From positions 1-39,496 of IMG/VR virus record IMGVR_UViG_3300049783_000946: a stretch of 39,496 nucleotides of DNA; one strand, given 5' to 3'. Positions within the stretch are counted from its first letter, which is position 1. Each line of letters opens with the position of its first letter. The position numbers were made by a program, and so were the translations under genes. The notes beneath the pieces are model-generated. The model was not told the DNA's origin and searched no databases. It was given only the letters and a program-made list of their open reading frames with translations. The DNA is from a virus. Positions 16,546 to 25,189 of the stretch are shown here, one piece after another.

Positions 16546-19500
16546 CTTCTTTTTTGCTTAAATCTTTATCAACTCGAACGATTCTCGTTCCTCTCTTAAA
16601 GTTTACATACCCTTTTGCGTTCTTTTCAAACTCAGCAACGTATATTCCATTTGCTGCAAGGAGTGGCTGAAGGTCTTTTGCAACTGGGTCGAATGCTCTA
16701 AGTGTTGTGAAACTAATTCCATCACCAACCCTCATTGTTAAATACTCTTTCCCATTCTTACTCATAGAAACCTTGAAGGTGTCAACAACAAAGATATAAA
16801 AATCATCATCATCAAAATTTATTATCGTCTCTACAAGTTTATTTCTTTTTGCTCTGGCGTTTACATCAGCTTTTATGTCTTGAATGTATTTAATTTTTTC
16901 AAGGTCAAAATTACACACCTCAAGGAAGTCCATTCTTTTTGATGCCCAGTTTGTTGGAGGATATTTGTTTTCCTCTTTTTTAACTGGAATGTCGAAAGCA
17001 GAATCGTTCATATCAAACAACACAGTCTGATTAGCGTCTACTTTCTTTTTCTTTTTAGTCTTAGACTTAAGGTCAGCCAATTGCTCTCTCGATGTACTCC
17101 AATCATCAAAAACTCCCGCCTTAAGACAAGCTTCAAAAGCACTCTTGTTAAACTTGCTAAACGCCAGTCTAAAGAATTGACTCATGGTTACAGTTTCAAG
17201 AATCTTTTTTGGCTGCCCATCTGTGACTTTAATTTGTCCGATTAACTCCAACATCTCTTCGTATGCAATTGGACCTAATCCATTAATACCAGAGAATCCC
17301 ATAGATATTTCATGCTCTCCAGTCATTGTCCATCTCCATCCTGATTTTCTTGATGGCATCTTGATTTCAATTCCTTTCGACATTGCTGACGCAATCGCAG
17401 AACCAATCCAAGCTTGTTGCTTTTCTTTATTTCCAGATTTAGGATGATTCAAAAGTGCTGTATAAAATTCAGTAGGATGATAATGCTTTAAGTACAATGT
17501 CTGCATCGCCAAGTACGAATAAGAAAGTGCGTGAGATTTGTTGAATGAGTAACCAAGATACTGAATTACCCAATCTTTAATTCCATCAACTTCATCTTTA
17601 TTATAACCCTGAGCAGCTGCGCCATCAAGGAACATTCCCCAATATTCTTGGAAGCCTTTCCAGTTTCTATTATTTTTTTCTTCATCCGTCAATTTCTCTC
17701 CAGCTGAATTTCTTGCAATAATCTTAGAAGCCTTGTCCATATATCTACGAAGCATGTCTCCTTTTCCAAGTCCCATACCACCAATCTTATCGGCAATAAA
17801 CATAAGTTGCTCCTGGAACACAAGTACTCCATTCGTCTCTCCAAGAATTGATTCCAGCGCTGGGTGAATGTACTCAATCTTCTCTGGGTTGAATTTGTTT
17901 ACGATAAACTCTTCGTGCGCACCAATACCCATTGGACCTGGACGATACAATGCATTCGCTGCGACAAGTTCCTCAAACTTCTCAACACCAATACCTCTAA
18001 TAAGATTATTCATCCCATGACTCTCAAACTGAAATATACCATGATTAAGACCAAGGCGAAGTTCCATAAACAAATTAGAATCTTCAAGGTTTACATAATC
18101 TACACTCTCAGTTATATCAATACCTTTTGTTTTCTTAACTATTTCTATTGTCTCCTTAATTACATTTAAGGTTTCCAACTTCAATCTATCTAATTTTAGA
18201 ATACCCAAAGCCGAAAGGTCTTTTCCAGACTTATCAGCCTCTTGAAACGCTGTAACCACATTTTCATTTGATGCAATAACGTTTGTCGGAATATAATCCC
18301 AAGACAGACCTGGAGTAATTACAACCCCTGCAGCGTGTTGACCAATACCTCTAATGTTTCCATGAAGCTGAAGAGCGGTTTCAATCATCTCAGTGTTTTT
18401 TGGATTTCTAATCCAAGCTTTAACTTCTGGAGAACACTCTGGTTTATCTGGCCATGTCTCAAACCAATGCCTAAGAGTGTCATTGTAATTTAAGAAGTTC
18501 GGCATCTCTTTCGTTAATTTGAACACTCCTGAATCAAATCCAGTTGCATCACTTCCACGATAAGCACGAACAACATCTTTAATTGTGTTTTTCTCTGAGA
18601 ATGTAGAGAACGTTGCAACAGACATCACACGCTCCTTACCATATTTATCTTGCAAGAATTGATTGGTTACATCATCTGTACCAGTCATAAAATCAATATC
18701 AATATCTGGCGGTGAATCTCTTTCTGGATTTAGGAAACGCTCGAAATAAAGACCAAACCTAATTGGGTCAATCTTTGTGATGTCAAGACACCATGATAGT
18801 AAGCTACCTGCAGCAGAACCCCTCGCTGGACCAATGTCATGCCCTTGGTCTCTGTAGAAGTTAATTATCTCCCAGTTAACAAGAAAGTAGTCAAGCATCT
18901 TCTTTGATTCGATGATACTGATTTCATAATTTAAACGAGCAACATACTCTTCAATTTTTTCCTCAGTCATTTCAACGATTCCATTCTTCTTGTAGATTTC
19001 AATCTTTTGTTTCAACTTAGCAAATGCAAGTTTAACAATTATCTCCTCTGTCTTATCTGTCTTGAAGTAGTTGATTACTTTTTCAGTTGGTTCATACCTT
19101 GGGTATTTCTCTGTTCCAGTATCAAATTCGAAATTACACTTATCAGCAATAACATTTGTATTTTTCATACAAAGCTCAAGAAACTTTTCAGGATACTTAA
19201 ATCCATACTTAGTATTCATTTCTCTATAGTCATCACTGTTAAAGTAATACAATTCTCTATTCTCTTTTAGGGAGCAGTAAGCCAACATACGATGCTGCTT
19301 AATTGATGTAACCACATCCTGGAGATTAGAATTTTCCTTTCTTGGATAGTAAGTGTCATTGCTTAATACAGGAAACAATTTATACTTACTCATCATTTTG
19401 ATTAGGAAGTTGTTGTATTGCTTCTGAGTGGCGAACTTACTAAACTTGAACTCTACTATCAAATCATCTGTAAACTCTGTCCTAAGCATGTTAACATAGT

Positions 19501-20635
19501 TCTCTGCGTCAACATCTCTACCTTTAAGAACCAAGTTTGCCAATTTACTGTCAAGACCAGAAGTTGAGACAACCAATCCCTCTTTGTATTTCAACAACCA
19601 CTCAGTAGTTATTCTTGCTTCTTTCTTAAAGTAACCTTCTGTATTAGACAAATACAATAAGTGGTTCAGGTTTTTATAACCCTGCTCATTCTTTATGAAA
19701 ATCTTTATCCTGTAATTATCTCCCTCAAGCTCTTTTTCTTCGAATTTACCAATGTTGTCATTCAAGAAAATCTCAATACCGAAAATTGGCTTAATCCCAT
19801 TTGCCTTACACTTATTGAAGAACTCGAATGTTCCAGACAATGTTGAATTATCTGTAATAGCCATTGAGGTATGTCCATACTCTTTTGCAATCTTAATGTA
19901 TTCAGTAGCAGAACCAGCTCCTTCAAGAATTGAGTGAAACGTATGTAATCCAAGTGGAGTTATCTTAATTGTATCAGCATCTACTTCTGAAGGTTTCTCT
20001 TCAGCAGCTATAGACAACGATTCCATAAGGTCTTCGGCTCTATCGTCTTCTTTAAATCCAAGAATCCCTATTCTCTGAAGCTCGAAGAAACATCTTGCTA
20101 ATGCGGTAACATCGGCAAGTGCATCGTGAGCATCATCAAATCCTTTGTCAAATAACTTTTGGTGGAGCTCTGTTTGAGAAGGGAACTTAAATCCACTTCT
20201 ACCTCTTTTGTTTGGAATTGCCACGAAGTCAGTTGTGAGCTTCATGGTATCAATATGATTTATGTCTGGAACACAATTATGCATTCCCTCTCTAAGAAAC
20301 TCACATCCTGTTACATTTTCATCAAACGTTATATTGTGAGCAATAAGGTGCTTATTGTTTTTTACAGCTTCAGCGAACTTTTCAAGAGCCTGCCTCAAAG
20401 GAATCCCTTCTTCTTTGGCTCTTTCATTTGTAATCCTATGAATCGCTATTGCTTCATCAGGAATTTTAAACCCTTGAGGTTTAATTATTAGATTCTGTGA
20501 ATCTATCTCTACTCCATTTCCATCAAACACCTTCCAAGCAATCTGAACCATTCTTGGCCAATTGTTGAAGTCTGTGATAGGAGCGCTGAAATTTTTTGCC
20601 TTTCCAGTGGTCTCGGTATCAAATACTATATACAT
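16529..20635 (-). CDS. dnaE: DNA polymerase III alpha subunit fused to a DnaQ-like proofreading exonuclease
   Basis: A 1368-residue family-C replicase. Residues 1-195 are a DEDDh exonuclease (D6/E8 in VFDTETTG, AHNITFD, HDALADVTA). Residues about 225-330 are a degenerate PHP domain: LHTFHS, and ITDNST where active PHPs have TDH. The polymerase palm, fingers and thumb follow, with ARGSAAGSLLSW, PDIDIDF (643-649), QHAAGVVITP, ALYRPGPM, VFQEQLMF and KSHALSYSYLAMQTLYLKHY. A Q-T-V-L-F sliding-clamp motif is at 1203-1207, and an OB-type region closes the protein. It carries out processive DNA synthesis and proofreading in one chain, replacing the family-B polymerase of T4. First gene of an operon with HNH, micro-genes and RNase H, read from the promoter at 20682-20713. 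Confidence 0.95.
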   Translation of the reverse strand: MYIVFDTETTGKAKNFSAPITDFNNWPRMVQIAWKVFDGNGVEIDSQNLIIKPQGFKIPDEAIAIHRITNERAKEEGIPLRQALEKFAEAVKNNKHLIAHNITFDENVTGCEFLREGMHNCVPDINHIDTMKLTTDFVAIPNKRGRSGFKFPSQTELHQKLFDKGFDDAHDALADVTALARCFFELQRIGILGFKEDDRAEDLMESLSIAAEEKPSEVDADTIKITPLGLHTFHSILEGAGSATEYIKIAKEYGHTSMAITDNSTLSGTFEFFNKCKANGIKPIFGIEIFLNDNIGKFEEKELEGDNYRIKIFIKNEQGYKNLNHLLYLSNTEGYFKKEARITTEWLLKYKEGLVVSTSGLDSKLANLVLKGRDVDAENYVNMLRTEFTDDLIVEFKFSKFATQKQYNNFLIKMMSKYKLFPVLSNDTYYPRKENSNLQDVVTSIKQHRMLAYCSLKENRELYYFNSDDYREMNTKYGFKYPEKFLELCMKNTNVIADKCNFEFDTGTEKYPRYEPTEKVINYFKTDKTEEIIVKLAFAKLKQKIEIYKKNGIVEMTEEKIEEYVARLNYEISIIESKKMLDYFLVNWEIINFYRDQGHDIGPARGSAAGSLLSWCLDITKIDPIRFGLYFERFLNPERDSPPDIDIDFMTGTDDVTNQFLQDKYGKERVMSVATFSTFSEKNTIKDVVRAYRGSDATGFDSGVFKLTKEMPNFLNYNDTLRHWFETWPDKPECSPEVKAWIRNPKNTEMIETALQLHGNIRGIGQHAAGVVITPGLSWDYIPTNVIASNENVVTAFQEADKSGKDLSALGILKLDRLKLETLNVIKETIEIVKKTKGIDITESVDYVNLEDSNLFMELRLGLNHGIFQFESHGMNNLIRGIGVEKFEELVAANALYRPGPMGIGAHEEFIVNKFNPEKIEYIHPALESILGETNGVLVFQEQLMFIADKIGGMGLGKGDMLRRYMDKASKIIARNSAGEKLTDEEKNNRNWKGFQEYWGMFLDGAAAQGYNKDEVDGIKDWVIQYLGYSFNKSHALSYSYLAMQTLYLKHYHPTEFYTALLNHPKSGNKEKQQAWIGSAIASAMSKGIEIKMPSRKSGWRWTMTGEHEISMGFSGINGLGPIAYEEMLELIGQIKVTDGQPKKILETVTMSQFFRLAFSKFNKSAFEACLKAGVFDDWSTSREQLADLKSKTKKKKKVDANQTVLFDMNDSAFDIPVKKEENKYPPTNWASKRMDFLEVCNFDLEKIKYIQDIKADVNARAKRNKLVETIINFDDDDFYIFVVDTFKVSMSKNGKEYLTMRVGDGISFTTLRAFDPVAKDLQPLLAANGIYVAEFEKNAKGYVNFKRGTRIVRVDKDLSKKEDEVND

Positions 20636-20681
20636 ACGTTATTTTTGTTTTGTTGAATTACTTTCTAACTCCAACTTAACG

Positions 20682-20713
20682 CAAAAATATATACTTTTTG
20701 TAGAATAACCAAA
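20682..20713 (-). promoter_or_regulatory. Bacteroidetes-type promoter of the polymerase operon
   Basis: On the minus strand: TTTG (20710-20713), 20 bases, then TATTTTTG (20682-20689), which fits TAnnTTTG. This is the -33/-7 pattern of Bacteroidota primary-sigma promoters. The polymerase ATG follows 46 bases later. It lies between the stop of the H1-like gene and the polymerase gene. Confidence 0.6.
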
Positions 20714-20716
20714 TTT

Positions 20717-20965
20717 TTATTCATAATCACTTTCGTAATCCTGCTTCGTCATCTGAATTTTTGACTGAATTTCCTTAAGAATTCCAATCATTATCCTACA
20801 ACTTCTCCTAACATCAACGCCTGCGGCTTTTACTTTTTGAGGACCGAAAAACTTCTTGATGCGCTCGTCAAATTCTTCGAGTTCCTCAAGAAGTCCTACG
20901 ACATCTTTTTTTGCCCCGTACTCATCATTCTTATTCCAGCCTTCATAGTATTTCTTATCAAGCAT
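20717..20965 (-). CDS. Small histone-H1/Hc1-like protein
   Basis: An 82-residue helical protein. It has an acidic first half (GLLEELEEFDERIKKF), then FFGPQKVKAAGVDVRRSCRIM and a helix ILKEIQSKIQMTKQD, and an acidic end (DYESDYE). The layout (a short acidic helix, a KxAG-x-xxRR turn, then a helix ending in Lys) resembles the small histone-H1-like proteins found in Bacteroidota and their phages. If so, it would bind DNA or help condense it near packaging. The start is 5 bases after the portal stop. The acidic ends weaken the DNA-binding idea; a scaffold role is possible. Confidence 0.45.
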   Translation of the reverse strand: MLDKKYYEGWNKNDEYGAKKDVVGLLEELEEFDERIKKFFGPQKVKAAGVDVRRSCRIMIGILKEIQSKIQMTKQDYESDYE

Positions 20966-20970
20966 CGTTA

Positions 20971-22983
20971 TTATTTTTTTCTGTTTCTCAAAAACTTTTC
21001 AATATCATTCATAAGAATATTACTTTCATCTCCAAGTTTACCAGAACCATCAACAAGTGGGTTTGCTTTTTTAACAGTCTCCTGAATGACTCCTCTACCT
21101 ATTCCAGTAACACTGCCATTCATACTATCAATCAATCTTTTAGACTCAAGATTCATTGACTTGTTTCTTTTTATCAAAGCATTGTCTTCAACGTTAACCT
21201 CTTTCTTTGGCGCTTCATCAGGGCCCAATAATTCATTAAGCATGTTTCCAACGTATTTGTCAGAAATCCTTTGTGCCTTTCTGAAATTGTTTTCAGGAAG
21301 TGGTTCTGCTTCTGCTCCAGCTTCTGCTCCAGCATCAGCCTCTCCGCCCATGTCAAGCTCATCAGCTCCGCCCATATCCAATCCACCAAGGTCTCCGCCA
21401 AGACCTCCGCCTCCGCCTCCACCAAGGTCACCACCTTCTTCGTCACCACCTTCTTGTTGGGCTTTCATCATTTCTTCAGCGCCTTCAATTTCAAATTTCT
21501 CATCAAGGTCTTTGAAAAGACCAATTTTCTTGTACATCTCAACAGCTGAGTCAATTTCAGCAAATATTTTCTTCTCAACCTTTTTCTGCTTAAGAATAAG
21601 TTTGATTTCAGATTTAGAGAATCCAAGAACATTTTCCATTGCCCAAACATAAGATACTGGAGATGTTGCCTCTGCAGAGAACATTTCCTTGAATACCTCA
21701 AGACGAGCTTTCATAGTTTCTAATTTTAGAAGCTCTTGCTGCGTAGATGGATTTGTAAGTGTAAGTGTAAAGTTATCTATTTCATCTGTAAATCCATTGA
21801 AATAAAGATGAATGTTTGCAACTCTCTTAAGCTCAGCAAGCACTGCTTGTTGAATTGTGTTAATTGTTCTTGCAAACCTAAGGTCTTGTTGACTAAGTGT
21901 CGAACCTCCAGGAAGACTTTCACCATAGTTCAAGTAATTCTTAGGAACTTGAAGTGAGGCGAATAACTTATTTTGTAAGTATTCAATATCCTGAATATCT
22001 CCAAGATTAGATGCTCCTGGAAGAGTTTCAATTCTTGATGACCTATCAGCTCTCATCGGAATGAAGTAATCTTCTGTTACGTTCATTGGATTGTACTTCA
22101 TGTTCATATTACCAGTCTTCTGGTCAACAATAGGCTGTTTCTTAAGTTGAATCTGGAACTGTTGTACGAATTGCGCAACATCTGCATGCTCTAAATTACC
22201 AACATCAATATAAAATACCCTTCTCTCTGGGGCTCTTGTAATACGATATACAAGCATAGAATCCTCAGCAAGCTGAAGTTGTTTCCAAAGCTTTCTCGCT
22301 GGGTCCAAAATAGAACGTCCGTAAGGAAGTTTTCTTGTATCTTCAAGAAGTCTAAAGTGAGCAACTTGCCAATCCTCAAAATAATCTCCAGTAGTTTCCC
22401 ATCTAAATCTTACGTTATCAGTTCTTCCCTCATACCCTTCTTCTCTGTGAATTTCCTCAGAGGGAAGCGCCATTACATCATAAATACCTTCTTCCTTGTC
22501 AACATGAAGGTGAAGAAAGAAATCTCCATACTTAAGAAGGTCTCTAATCCACAATTTAAGTGCGAAATCTATATCAAGTCTGTTGAAGAATAAGTCCTCA
22601 AGTATTGTTTTAACTCTTGCATTTTCAGAGAATATGTCAAGAATCTTACCTTTTTCTCCTCTGGTAATACACTCATCTCTCATGATATTAAGAGCAGCTG
22701 CAATCTCAGGAGATTGGTCCATAGCTCTAAAATCCTGATAAGCATTAATCCTATCGGTATCATAATAAATCGTTCTTGAATAAAGGTCGTTTGCAATTTT
22801 GTTCACCTGCCAATCAAGGAACTGTTGCTGAACGTGCTCAACGTTATTTTCTTGATTGATAAGTCCATTACCAACATTTTGAACTACACCAGGATTTTCC
22901 ACCCTCGGAGTTCTACGTTTATTCTTGTTTATTGCGTCATTTACGCCACCAAAAACGCTATTGAAATTATTATCGTCTGCCAT
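20971..22983 (-). CDS. Portal protein (T4 gp20-like)
   Basis: A 670-residue portal. Diagnostic text includes AMDQSPEIAAALNIMRDEC, LLKYGDFFLHLHVD, PYGRSILDPARKLWKQLQL, EDSMLVYRITRAPERRVFYI, LPGASNLGDIQDIEYLQNKL and FARTINTIQQAVL, which is the gp20 core. It forms the dodecameric ring at one capsid vertex through which the terminase packages DNA and to which the tail attaches. Compared with T4 gp20 (524 residues) it has an extended C-terminus containing a Gly/Asp/Glu-rich low-complexity linker (about residues 510-565) and a charged tail. It follows the terminase gene by about 50 bases, with a late-type element in the gap. The unit ends in the H1-like gene. Confidence 0.95.
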   Translation of the reverse strand: MADDNNFNSVFGGVNDAINKNKRRTPRVENPGVVQNVGNGLINQENNVEHVQQQFLDWQVNKIANDLYSRTIYYDTDRINAYQDFRAMDQSPEIAAALNIMRDECITRGEKGKILDIFSENARVKTILEDLFFNRLDIDFALKLWIRDLLKYGDFFLHLHVDKEEGIYDVMALPSEEIHREEGYEGRTDNVRFRWETTGDYFEDWQVAHFRLLEDTRKLPYGRSILDPARKLWKQLQLAEDSMLVYRITRAPERRVFYIDVGNLEHADVAQFVQQFQIQLKKQPIVDQKTGNMNMKYNPMNVTEDYFIPMRADRSSRIETLPGASNLGDIQDIEYLQNKLFASLQVPKNYLNYGESLPGGSTLSQQDLRFARTINTIQQAVLAELKRVANIHLYFNGFTDEIDNFTLTLTNPSTQQELLKLETMKARLEVFKEMFSAEATSPVSYVWAMENVLGFSKSEIKLILKQKKVEKKIFAEIDSAVEMYKKIGLFKDLDEKFEIEGAEEMMKAQQEGGDEEGGDLGGGGGGGLGGDLGGLDMGGADELDMGGEADAGAEAGAEAEPLPENNFRKAQRISDKYVGNMLNELLGPDEAPKKEVNVEDNALIKRNKSMNLESKRLIDSMNGSVTGIGRGVIQETVKKANPLVDGSGKLGDESNILMNDIEKFLRNRKK

Positions 22984-23002
22984 TTGTGCTCATTTTTATA
23001 AA

Positions 23003-23012
23003 ATATAAATAA
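23003..23012 (-). promoter_or_regulatory. Putative late element TTATTTATAT
   Basis: Reads TTATTTATAT on the minus strand, about 20 bases before the portal ATG. Confidence 0.4.
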
Positions 23013-23033
23013 TTGAATCTTTAAAATAAATAG

Positions 23034-24800
23034 TTATCCCAACAACCAACTTAAATCATCATCATCGCTTGCTCCTGGAGTTCCAGCACCACCTACGTCT
23101 GTATTCCCATTTCCATTAAATATAAAGAGACCGCCTCCTCCTTTTGGGTTCTCTGTCTTTTTTGTATTTTCAAGTACTTTTCCAACAGAAGGGTTTGCAT
23201 TAAGCATCATCGCATTAAGCATGCTTTTTGTCATCTCAGTAGATGAAATTACGTTTTCGAATTCTGTATCCCTAATGTAAAGAGCAATTCCAAGCGCCAT
23301 GATTAAATCATCATGAGAACCTTTTTCGTGCTCTGGTTTGTCTCCATTCATAACAAATGTGTCAAACTCCATCATAAGCCTTTTAGAGTGAAGAGTTATT
23401 GAGTTCTCCCTCATATGCTCGATAATAGCCTTTACAAGAAGTACTCTGTTTTTTCTTGATGTTTGGAAACCTGGAATCTCTGTTCCTTCATTTACTTTGT
23501 AAGAATAGTGCCTTACGTGAATGTCTTTTATATTTTTAGAAAAGTATAACCTGTTTCTTGGATACTTGAATTTATCTCTAACGTCAAAACAAACACCAAG
23601 ACCAAACGAGTTCGCCTCAATTACAACATATGCTTTATTATACATCCTTGCTACTGCGTCAATTACGTGTGGGAATAAATCTGGACCAACCTTTTCTCTG
23701 TACTCTGCCACTTGTTCAAGTGTTTCAGCATCAAGAATCTGCATTGTAGAGTAATCCTGACCATCACCCCTGGCGACATCGGCAGCGAGTATGTAGCTCG
23801 CTCCCTCTTCTGGTTGTTTAAAGATATGCATATTTGTTTCCTCCAAAGTAAACTTAGCAAACTCTGATGGGTTTTCTTTTTGCATGAAATCAAACTTAAT
23901 GTAACCAAGTCTTTTGAAATCAGCCTCAACCTTTGCTCTATACTTAGAAACCAACTCAGCATCAATTGCAAGCCTTTTCGAACCTTCAAACGAAAGGTCA
24001 AGCTCTTGTGCAATCTGAACTGAATCCCAGTTAAGCCTTTTACATTGCGCTTCATACCATGGGCTCCAAGGTTTCTCGTTTCCATTAGCATCCTTTTTGT
24101 ATTCAAGACCTTCTGCGCTATTTTCATTTTCAGTCCAGTGAACTGTTTTTCCAACAAAATCTTCTGCCTCATTAGCAGATTTATCTCCACTAATAGTTTC
24201 TCTCCAGGTCTTGTAATATAATCCAGAAGTACCGTTTGGTGTAGAAATCATAATACACTTTCCACCAGTAGCAGAAAGCGCCATACCAGCTCCCATCCAA
24301 ATTGCCTCGTCATCTTTAATAAAGGCGGTCTCATCAAGAACCAGCATTGTAAGTGAATCTCCACGACCAGCGTTAGGGCTCGATGCTTTTGCTTCAGCGT
24401 AAGAGTTGTTTGAAAACGCAATCTTCTTTGTGTTATCAGTTTCGATTGCATCTGGCTTAAGCCACAATGGAGTATGTTCAATAAATTGTTTTACAGTTTC
24501 AAGAAAACGAACCGCACCAGCGCCATCATTGGCAATGATAAGAATCTTTTCATCATATCTGAACAAAAGTCTCCACGCAACATATCCAGCTGTAACAACC
24601 GAAAGACCTGTTTGTCTTGACTTTAAAATTATGTTATTTTGGTATTCGTGAAAGTTTCTTAGACAATCGTTTTGATATTCAAAACATTCCATCTTAGTCA
24701 CCATTCTCTCTTTTGCGTTAAACACATACCCATATGTGTTCATGTAATATACAGGGTCAGCTGCACACTTTGCAAATTCCAACATTTGATTATTCACCAT
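23034..24800 (-). CDS. Terminase large subunit (T4 gp17-like)
   Basis: A 588-residue packaging motor. In the ATPase domain, the P-loop region is ILKSRQTGLSVV (58-69), the Walker B is TMLVLDETAF with D157/E158, and a coupling segment ISTPNGTSGLYYKTW follows. In the RNase-H-fold nuclease, D341 lies in AADVARGDGQD, E395 in VVIEANSFG, and H496-D497-D498 in GSHDDLIMALGIA. It pumps DNA through the portal and cuts the concatemer. The P-loop lacks the usual GK[S/T]: the lysine is before the loop (K60), as in some T4-like marine phages. The C-terminus ends in a Gly/Asn/Asp-rich tail. The length is close to T4 gp17 (610). No small subunit is visible next to it. Confidence 0.95.
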   Translation of the reverse strand: MVNNQMLEFAKCAADPVYYMNTYGYVFNAKERMVTKMECFEYQNDCLRNFHEYQNNIILKSRQTGLSVVTAGYVAWRLLFRYDEKILIIANDGAGAVRFLETVKQFIEHTPLWLKPDAIETDNTKKIAFSNNSYAEAKASSPNAGRGDSLTMLVLDETAFIKDDEAIWMGAGMALSATGGKCIMISTPNGTSGLYYKTWRETISGDKSANEAEDFVGKTVHWTENENSAEGLEYKKDANGNEKPWSPWYEAQCKRLNWDSVQIAQELDLSFEGSKRLAIDAELVSKYRAKVEADFKRLGYIKFDFMQKENPSEFAKFTLEETNMHIFKQPEEGASYILAADVARGDGQDYSTMQILDAETLEQVAEYREKVGPDLFPHVIDAVARMYNKAYVVIEANSFGLGVCFDVRDKFKYPRNRLYFSKNIKDIHVRHYSYKVNEGTEIPGFQTSRKNRVLLVKAIIEHMRENSITLHSKRLMMEFDTFVMNGDKPEHEKGSHDDLIMALGIALYIRDTEFENVISSTEMTKSMLNAMMLNANPSVGKVLENTKKTENPKGGGGLFIFNGNGNTDVGGAGTPGASDDDDLSWLLG

Positions 24801-24813
24801 ACTTATTAATTTC

Positions 24814-24823
24814 TAATAAATAG
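24814..24823 (-). promoter_or_regulatory. Putative late element CTATTTATTA
   Basis: Reads CTATTTATTA on the minus strand, 13 bases before the terminase ATG. The flanking CCC-CTATTTATTAGAAATTAA is nearly the same as in front of the gp26-like gene at 12985. Confidence 0.5.
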
Positions 24824-24848
24824 GGGTAAAAAATGAGTTTCTGATAAA

Positions 24849-25157
24849 TTAAATTCCGATGTACACGTTTGTGCTAAGTTCGCTGTCTGATATGACAGAA
24901 ATATTGTCTGCTATAAACACAACCGATGTGATGTTGTTTTTGGCATACAATTGATAGTCTCCAGTAGTGCTTGCTGACCAAGAAGCTGTAAACACCCCTC
25001 TTGAAGAGTCTGATAATGTCACGCCTATGGTAGTCCCAGTATAAGAAACTCCATCTCTATACATTATTGTATCGAATGTTGCGCCAGTAACAGGATTGTT
25101 ATCTACGTCAAGAGAAATTATTTGTTCATATACGGTTTGTCCAGTAACAACGTTCAT
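24849..25157 (-). CDS. Small Ig-like beta-sandwich protein
   Basis: A 102-residue all-beta protein with the pattern of a single Ig-like fold: LDVDNNPVTGATFDTIMYRDG, then GVFTASWSASTTGDYQLYAKN, then NISVISD. Single-domain beta proteins of this kind serve as capsid or neck decoration or as fibre adaptors in phages. It lies between the patatin-like gene and the terminase gene, with a CTATTTATAT element 13 bases before its ATG. Its short DNA-free style resembles the two small beta proteins at 37.6-38.4 kb. Function inferred from fold only. Confidence 0.55.
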   Translation of the reverse strand: MNVVTGQTVYEQIISLDVDNNPVTGATFDTIMYRDGVSYTGTTIGVTLSDSSRGVFTASWSASTTGDYQLYAKNNITSVVFIADNISVISDSELSTNVYIGI

Positions 25158-25169
25158 AATAGGAGTTTT

Positions 25170-25179
25170 ATATAAATAG
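25170..25179 (-). promoter_or_regulatory. Putative late element CTATTTATAT
   Basis: Reads CTATTTATAT on the minus strand, about 12 bases before the ATG of the Ig-like gene. Confidence 0.4.
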
Positions 25180-25189
25180 AATTAAAAGA

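Noticed and set aside
21086-21652. 188-codon plus-strand ORF with Pro/Ser-rich text opposite the portal gene
   Set aside because: Antisense of the Gly/Asp/Glu-rich C-terminus of the portal; low-complexity artefact.
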